Below, piece by piece: positions 60,388 through 64,000 of a DNA stretch of 64,000 nucleotides (positions are counted from its first letter, which is position 1; every line of letters begins with the position of its first letter). The position numbers and the translations under genes are program-made. Under the pieces are notes generated by a model. The model ran no database searches, was not told where the DNA came from, and saw only the letters and a program-made list of their open reading frames with translations. This DNA is from CAVYXZ01 sp963772595 (GTDB taxonomy: Bacteria; Chloroflexota; Anaerolineae; Aggregatilineales; Phototrophicaceae), in NCBI GenBank assembly GCA_963772595.1, contig CAVYXZ010000009.1, forward strand, positions 186,001 through 250,000, read 5' to 3'.

Positions 60388-61118
60388 CTACCCCGACCGG
60401 CGGCGCATCCCGAAGACCCCGCGTTCGCCGCCCATGCGGGCAATGGCGCGCGCCCAACTGTCGCCCTCATCGGCGCTGAGTTCGTCGATGCGTTCGTAAT
60501 TCTGCTTGGCCGCGAAGGACTCGACCTCATCTTTGAGCCGGGTCCAAATCTCGCGCTGAATCTCGACCAGCCGGGTACTGTCTGCCGGGTCGCGCAGCCG
60601 GCGCAAGAGCTGGCGCATGTGCGGCAGACACAGGCCATCGGAGGCGGCGAAGGCCGTCATGAAGCGAGCATCCTTCATCGACTGGCCGAAGATGCGCAGA
60701 TATTCGGCCTCGCGCTCGTCCGCCTGCTCGCAGACCATGCAGCGCCCGACCGGTTCCAGCGCATCAGCCAGCTTGCTCTCGACGGTCTCGCTGCCGAAGA
60801 AACGCTCCAGGCGCGAAGGCGGCGCGGTGGGCGGCGGATCGTCCAGGATGCTCAGGACCTCGTCCAGCGTGGCGGCGTAGAGCTTGGCGATCCCCAGCAC
60901 ATTGCCGAACTTGTTCTGCCGCAGCAGCCAGGCGTGCTCGCTGCACAAGCCGCGTGAAGCGCGAAAGGCGGCCCGCATTTCTTCCGTGTCCATAAAACCG
61001 TAGACCAGGCCATCGATGTGGCGGTCAATATCGCGCCGCAGCAGTGTACACACCGCGCAGCCGGGGCGGGAAAAGTCTCGACCAGTTCGAAGTAATCCAT
61101 CGGGGTGCGGTAGGTCAC
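60388..61118 (-). CDS. DUF6062 family protein, one apparent frameshift
   Basis: Starts at a GTG at 61118 with AAGGAG six bases upstream: TYRTPMDYFELVETFPRPG, where a shift near 61070 joins to CAVCTLLRRDIDRHIDGLVY (GCxVC). Then FRASRGLCSEHAWLLRQNKF, GRCMVCEQADEREAEYLRIF (second CxxC), AASDGLCLPHMRQLLRRLRD and a coiled C-terminus. Cys/His spacing (CxxC ... C-EH ... CxxC ... C-PH) is repeated twice and suggests metal binding in a two-fold helical protein. About 240 residues. The function is unknown to me. Its stop overlaps the region of the RDD remnant start. Confidence 0.8.
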
Positions 61119-61248
61119 GGCCTGCTCCTTGATATGCCCTGCCATTATACTATGCTCGCAGCAGCGTCTCGCGTTAAAATAGGGACCTCCTCATGAACGA
61201 TGCTTGCATCGTCCGCAGTGACCGCATGTGTTGAATGGAACCCTACCT

Positions 61249-61656
61249 ATGACCTCAGACATCATTCCCGAAGCCTACCGCGATCTCGTCGGCCCGGACT
61301 CGAAGGCCATCGCCTATCTGGCAACGCTGATGCCGGACGGCTCGCCCATCGTCAACCCGATCTGGTTCGGCATGGACGGCGCAGACATGCTGATCGTCAC
61401 CTTCGCCACATCGGTCAAGGCGCGCAATATGTGGGCGCGTCCGCAGGTGGCCGTCGTGCTGCAAGACCCGGCGGTCGTCTACCGCTATCTACAGGTACGC
61501 GGCCCGGTGATCGAAGGCGTGGTCGATCCGCCCCGCGCCGCCGAACTCATCAACGCCTTTTCCTGGCGCTATGACGGCCATGCCTACGAGGCCGAGGATA
61601 CCGACGACAGCATCTTCCGCATCCGCATTGAACGCGCCAATGGCTGGACCGGCTGA
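61249..61656 (+). CDS. PPOX-fold (pyridoxamine oxidase-like / F420 or FMN-binding) protein
   Basis: 135 residues, split beta-barrel. IPEAYRDLVGPDSKAIAYLA, TLMPDGSPIVNPIWFGMDGA (the P-x-V-x-P-x-W-F strand), DMLIVTFATSVKARNMWARP, QVAVVLQDPAVVYRYLQVRG and PVIEGVVDPPRAAELINAFS. This is the class of FMN- or F420-binding flavin-split-barrel proteins, common in actinobacteria and Chloroflexota. The start is the ATG at 61249; the frame is open to 61228. No neighbours give its substrate. Confidence 0.85.
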   Translation: MTSDIIPEAYRDLVGPDSKAIAYLATLMPDGSPIVNPIWFGMDGADMLIVTFATSVKARNMWARPQVAVVLQDPAVVYRYLQVRGPVIEGVVDPPRAAELINAFSWRYDGHAYEAEDTDDSIFRIRIERANGWTG

Positions 61657-61738
61657 GCCAACCGGTGGACAAGTCCCGACAGCTATGCCATAGTATGGCA
61701 TTTCCATCGCCGGGTGTAGCCATTCAGGAGCGGAACTC

Positions 61739-62366
61739 ATGACCGAAGACATTGTCTTTCAGAGAATTGTCGTCCCTTTAGATGGGTCCAAATGGGCCGA
61801 AAAAGCTATTCCCCACGCCGAGCAGATTGCGCGCGGCGGCGGCGAGCTGCTGCTGCTGCACATTTATAAGCCTGCCGGAGCCGAATTCATCGGCGATTCC
61901 GCCCTGGCGGGCCAGACCAGCCACCTTGATGAGGCCCACCGGCGTGCGGAAGATTACTGCAAGAGCCTACGCAGCCGGATCAGCAGCCAGAACATTAACG
62001 TGAGCGCCCATGTAGCTGAAGGAAACGACTTCGCGCAGATGGTGTGCAACTTCGTGACCGCCGAAGGCGCCGATGTCGTGGTGATGCCTGCGGCCAGCCA
62101 CAGCCGTCTGGCGCGCGCCCTGATGGGCGACCTGTCGAGCAGCATCTCTGGCTGTGTGAATGCCTGCCTGCTGCTGGTACGCGGCGGTGTGGAGGCGGAA
62201 TGGCACGAAGAATCTGAAGCAAGCACTGGAGACTCAGGGGCAGGCAGCGGTTCCCTCGTCGCACAATTCGGCGCTGCTGCTTCAGCAGCTTGAATCGCTG
62301 CACGATGCGGGCCTGCTCAGCGCTGAAGAATTTGCCGCCAAGCAGGCCGTCCTGGAAACTATGTAG
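61739..62366 (+). CDS. Universal stress protein with C-terminal SHOCT-like tail, one apparent frameshift
   Basis: The N-terminal ~150 residues are UspA-like: FQRIVVPLDGSKWAEKAIPH, ELLLLHIYKPAGAEFIGDSA, SSQNINVSAHVAEGNDFAQM, GADVVVMPAASHSRLARALM and GDLSSSISGCVNACLLLVRG (the G-2x-G-9x-G nucleotide-loop region is degenerate). Near 62218 the frame moves by one base and continues KQALETQGQAAVPSSHNSAL, LLQQLESLHDAGLLSAEEFA, AKQAVLETM, a SHOCT-type short helix pair found at the ends of many bacterial proteins. Uncorrected, the ORF would end at 62293. A Usp fused to SHOCT is uncommon. Confidence 0.8.
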
Positions 62367-62466
62367 TGCCAGGTCGATCCCGGTCCGGGATGGCCCATAG
62401 ACTCTGTCGTCGGCTTTGGTTACACTGATAGCGTCAGTCGATTATTCATGAAAGGGATGTACAGGT

Positions 62467-62898
62467 ATGCCAGTTCGTAAAGCTGAGGCACAATGGAACG
62501 GCACGCTGCAAGAAGGCAGCGGCACGATGAAAATGGCGAGCGGAGCCTATGAAGGCCAGTACTCGGTGGGGTCGCGTTTTCAAGAGGGTGTCGGCACCAA
62601 CCCTGAAGAATTGATCGCCGCCGCTCATGCAGGCTGCTTCTCGATGGCCTTCAGTGCGGACCTGGGCCGTGCCGGCTTCACGCCCAACAGCATCCACACG
62701 ACAGCGAAGGTGCATATCAACAAGAAACCCGAAGGCGGCTGGATCATCAACCTGATCGAACTGGTCACTGAAGCCTCCGTCCCTGGCATTGATGAAGCCC
62801 AGTTCAAGGAGATCGCTGAGCAGACCAAGAAGAACTGCCCGGTCTCGACGGCCCTGGCAGCGGTGGAGACCATCACGGTAGACGCCAAGCTGGTTTAA
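62467..62898 (+). CDS. osmC: OsmC-family peroxiredoxin-like protein
   Basis: 143 residues. PVRKAEAQWNGTLQEGSGTM, YEGQYSVGSRFQEGVGTNPE, ELIAAAHAGCFSMAFSADLG (first redox Cys), then SIHTTAKVHINKKPEGGWII and NCPVSTALAAVETITVDAKL (second Cys). The two Cys and the Glu (GTNPEELIAAAHAGCF) are in place, so it should reduce organic hydroperoxides with a thiol donor. It has a good start at 62467 and its own terminator. Confidence 0.9.
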   Translation: MPVRKAEAQWNGTLQEGSGTMKMASGAYEGQYSVGSRFQEGVGTNPEELIAAAHAGCFSMAFSADLGRAGFTPNSIHTTAKVHINKKPEGGWIINLIELVTEASVPGIDEAQFKEIAEQTKKNCPVSTALAAVETITVDAKLV

Positions 62899-62922
62899 TC
62901 GTCCCGCCTGCACTACAATTCG

Positions 62923-62956
62923 AGACGCTTCATCATACGGTGGAGCGTCTTTTTTT
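62923..62956 (+). terminator. Intrinsic terminator of the OsmC gene
   Basis: AGACGCTTCATC (62923-62934), a four-base loop, GGTGGAGCGTCT (62939-62950) with two G-T pairs, then a run of six or more T. It lies 25 bases after the osmC stop. Confidence 0.85.
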
Positions 62957-63026
62957 AGCAGTGTTAGCTTGTTAGCCAGTTAGCATGAGCTCCCACTGAG
63001 CAGCTGTCTGCAAAGTCCTGAAATAC

Positions 63027-63127
63027 ACCCCTATCCCCGGCCCTTCCCCCGAATTCGAGGGAAGGGAGAAAACCAGATGCTTGGTTTTGAAGTCCCTCCC
63101 TGAATTCGGGGAGGGATTTAGGGAGGG
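63027..63127. repeat. ~101-bp palindromic repeat, copy 2
   Basis: Almost identical to the copy at 7794-7895: starts ACCCCTATCCCCGGCCC, has CCCTTCCCCCGAATTC and CCCTCCCTGAATTCGGGGAGGG hairpins, and ends GATTTAGGGAGGGT. Here it is purely intergenic, between osmC and the sugar kinase gene. Confidence 0.8.
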
Positions 63128-63209
63128 TAAAGCGCGCTAGCACGGCCCAATTAGCGGCTTAGCTGGATTTTGGAATCCTAAGCTATCAGTGTTTACGGAG
63201 TTCGCGGTC

Positions 63210-64000
63210 ATGACTCACACCCTGGCAGTGGATGTCGGCAGTTCCTCGGTGCGCGCCGCCCTCTTTGACGCGCAGGGCGAGGCGGTCGAAGACGTCTTTG
63301 TGCAAAAATCGTACAGTGCGCAGACCACGCCCGACGGCGGCGTGATGCTCGACCCGGAGGCCATGTGCAAGCTGGTATATGAGTGCATCGACGCGGCGCT
63401 GGCACAGGTCGGCGACCGCCAGATCGCGCGCGTGGCGATGGATACGCTGGTCAGCAACCTCATGGGCATGGACGCCGACGGTCAGCCGACGACCTCCGTC
63501 TATACCTGGGCCGATACACGCGGCGCGGACCTCATCGACACGCTCACATTGGACCGGACCGCCTATACCCGCCGCACCGGCTGCCGCCTGCATACCAGCT
63601 ACTGGCCGCTGCGGCTGCGCTGGCTGGCAGAGACCACACCTGACTTACTGAAAAAGACCCGTTTCTGGCTCTCGCTGGGCGAATACGCGCTGTATCGCAT
63701 CTTCGGCCAGCGCCGCATCAGCCTCAGCACCGCCTCGTGGAGCGGTTTGCTCGACCGGCACCAACTCGAATGGGACGCGCCCATGCTGGCGCAGCTTCCG
63801 ATTGAGCGCGACCAGCTTTCAGAGCTTTCCAACGCGCCGCTCTCCGGCCTCGGCGGGGATTGGGCCGAACGCTGGCCCGCGCTGAAGGAGGCCGACTGGT
63901 TCCCTTCGATTGGCGACGGCGTGGCCTCGAACGTCGGCGGGGATTGTGCCGAAGCCGGGTATGTAGCGCTCTCGCTGGGCACCAGCGGCGCGATGCGCGT
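63210..64000 (+). CDS. FGGY-family carbohydrate kinase, N-terminal part (runs off the right edge)
   Basis: The frame from the ATG at 63210 is open to 64000 (263 codons). The ATP-binding phosphate-1 motif is LAVDVGSSSVRAALFDAQGE. It continues DAALAQVGDRQIARVAMDTL, VYTWADTRGADLIDTLTLDR (substrate-site WADTRG) and PLRLRWLAETTPDLLKKTRF, then the conserved SLGEYALYRIFGQRRISLST and DWFPSIGDGVASNVGGDCAE, GYVALSLGTSGAM, the second ATP motif region. It is gluconokinase or xylulokinase-like; the exact sugar is not determined. GGAG lies nine bases before the start. Confidence 0.88.
   Translation, partial: MTHTLAVDVGSSSVRAALFDAQGEAVEDVFVQKSYSAQTTPDGGVMLDPEAMCKLVYECIDAALAQVGDRQIARVAMDTLVSNLMGMDADGQPTTSVYTWADTRGADLIDTLTLDRTAYTRRTGCRLHTSYWPLRLRWLAETTPDLLKKTRFWLSLGEYALYRIFGQRRISLSTASWSGLLDRHQLEWDAPMLAQLPIERDQLSELSNAPLSGLGGDWAERWPALKEADWFPSIGDGVASNVGGDCAEAGYVALSLGTSGAMR

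Noticed and set aside
1..64000. tRNA or rRNA genes
   Set aside because: No cloverleaf candidates with the T-arm GTTCRA pattern in the intergenic gaps and no rRNA-like stretch were noticed by eye; a covariance search would be decisive.

Overview
The window looks like a chromosomal segment of a high-GC, single-membrane-lineage bacterium, most likely Chloroflexota (Anaerolineae-like). The pointers are a YceD/DUF177 gene next to a primary-type sigma factor, a DUF1684 protein, a DUF6062 protein, a DUF4091 secreted protein, a MalT/NB-ARC LuxR regulator, a very large secreted protein with a Thr/Pro stalk, and dispersed GC-rich palindromes. No rRNA, tRNA or CRISPR array was seen. The phylum is an inference from gene content and was not tested.

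Layout. 1-2.4 kb: three leftward genes (membrane protein running off the edge, GT4 and GT2 glycosyltransferases) of a surface-polysaccharide locus. 2.4-4.5 kb: a strong promoter, yceD (one apparent frameshift), a sigma factor and a terminator. 4.5-9.8 kb: a lipoprotein with a sugar-dehydrogenase-like propeller, then leftward GT2, GNAT and methyltransferase genes with MITE-like repeats between them, then an HNH endonuclease gene (broken) between two paralogous ~80-residue proteins. 9.8-15 kb: an ABC-F gene behind an attenuator-like hairpin, an SDR, and a PadR-controlled efflux cluster with a perfect 30-bp operator. 15-17.2 kb: a zinc-ribbon membrane protein and an unknown protein. 17.3-30.3 kb: one leftward reading unit of about 13 kb, broken into about a dozen frames. 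It encodes signal peptide, M4 metallopeptidase, PPC and cadherin-like modules, parallel beta-helix, four tandem LRR-FN3 modules of 867-869 bp, two jelly-roll-like modules and a Thr/Pro tail. 30.9-33 kb: class V aminotransferase plus serA, a serine pathway pair. 33-35.4 kb: DUF4091 protein and cupin. 35.6-38.6 kb: a bacterial ROCO protein (LRR-Roc-COR), broken. 38.8-42 kb: a small membrane protein, coaE with an extra C-terminal domain, and an Fsr-like transporter. 42-49 kb: secreted hydrolase, membrane-tethered HTH protein, secreted FN3/discoidin-like protein, DUF1684, small proteins and a LuxR regulator. 49-55.7 kb: TAP-like peptidase, LLM oxidoreductase, quinone oxidoreductase, Uma2, moaB, methyltransferase. 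55.7-64 kb: PAS histidine kinase, DAO-type oxidase, RDD protein, an intact ISAs1-family IS with a 10-bp target duplication, a truncated RDD paralogue, DUF6062, PPOX-fold protein, USP-SHOCT, OsmC, and the start of an FGGY sugar kinase.

A caveat runs through the window. Many genes that ought to be intact (yceD, serA, coaE, TAP hydrolase, LLM enzyme, LuxR regulator, ROCO gene) are interrupted by 1-2 base shifts while the conserved protein sequence simply continues in another frame. This pattern suggests residual assembly indels more than real decay. I therefore give such genes as single spans and name the approximate break points. Clear remnants (a DUF1684 3' end, half a VOC gene, the truncated RDD gene) are marked as pseudogenes.
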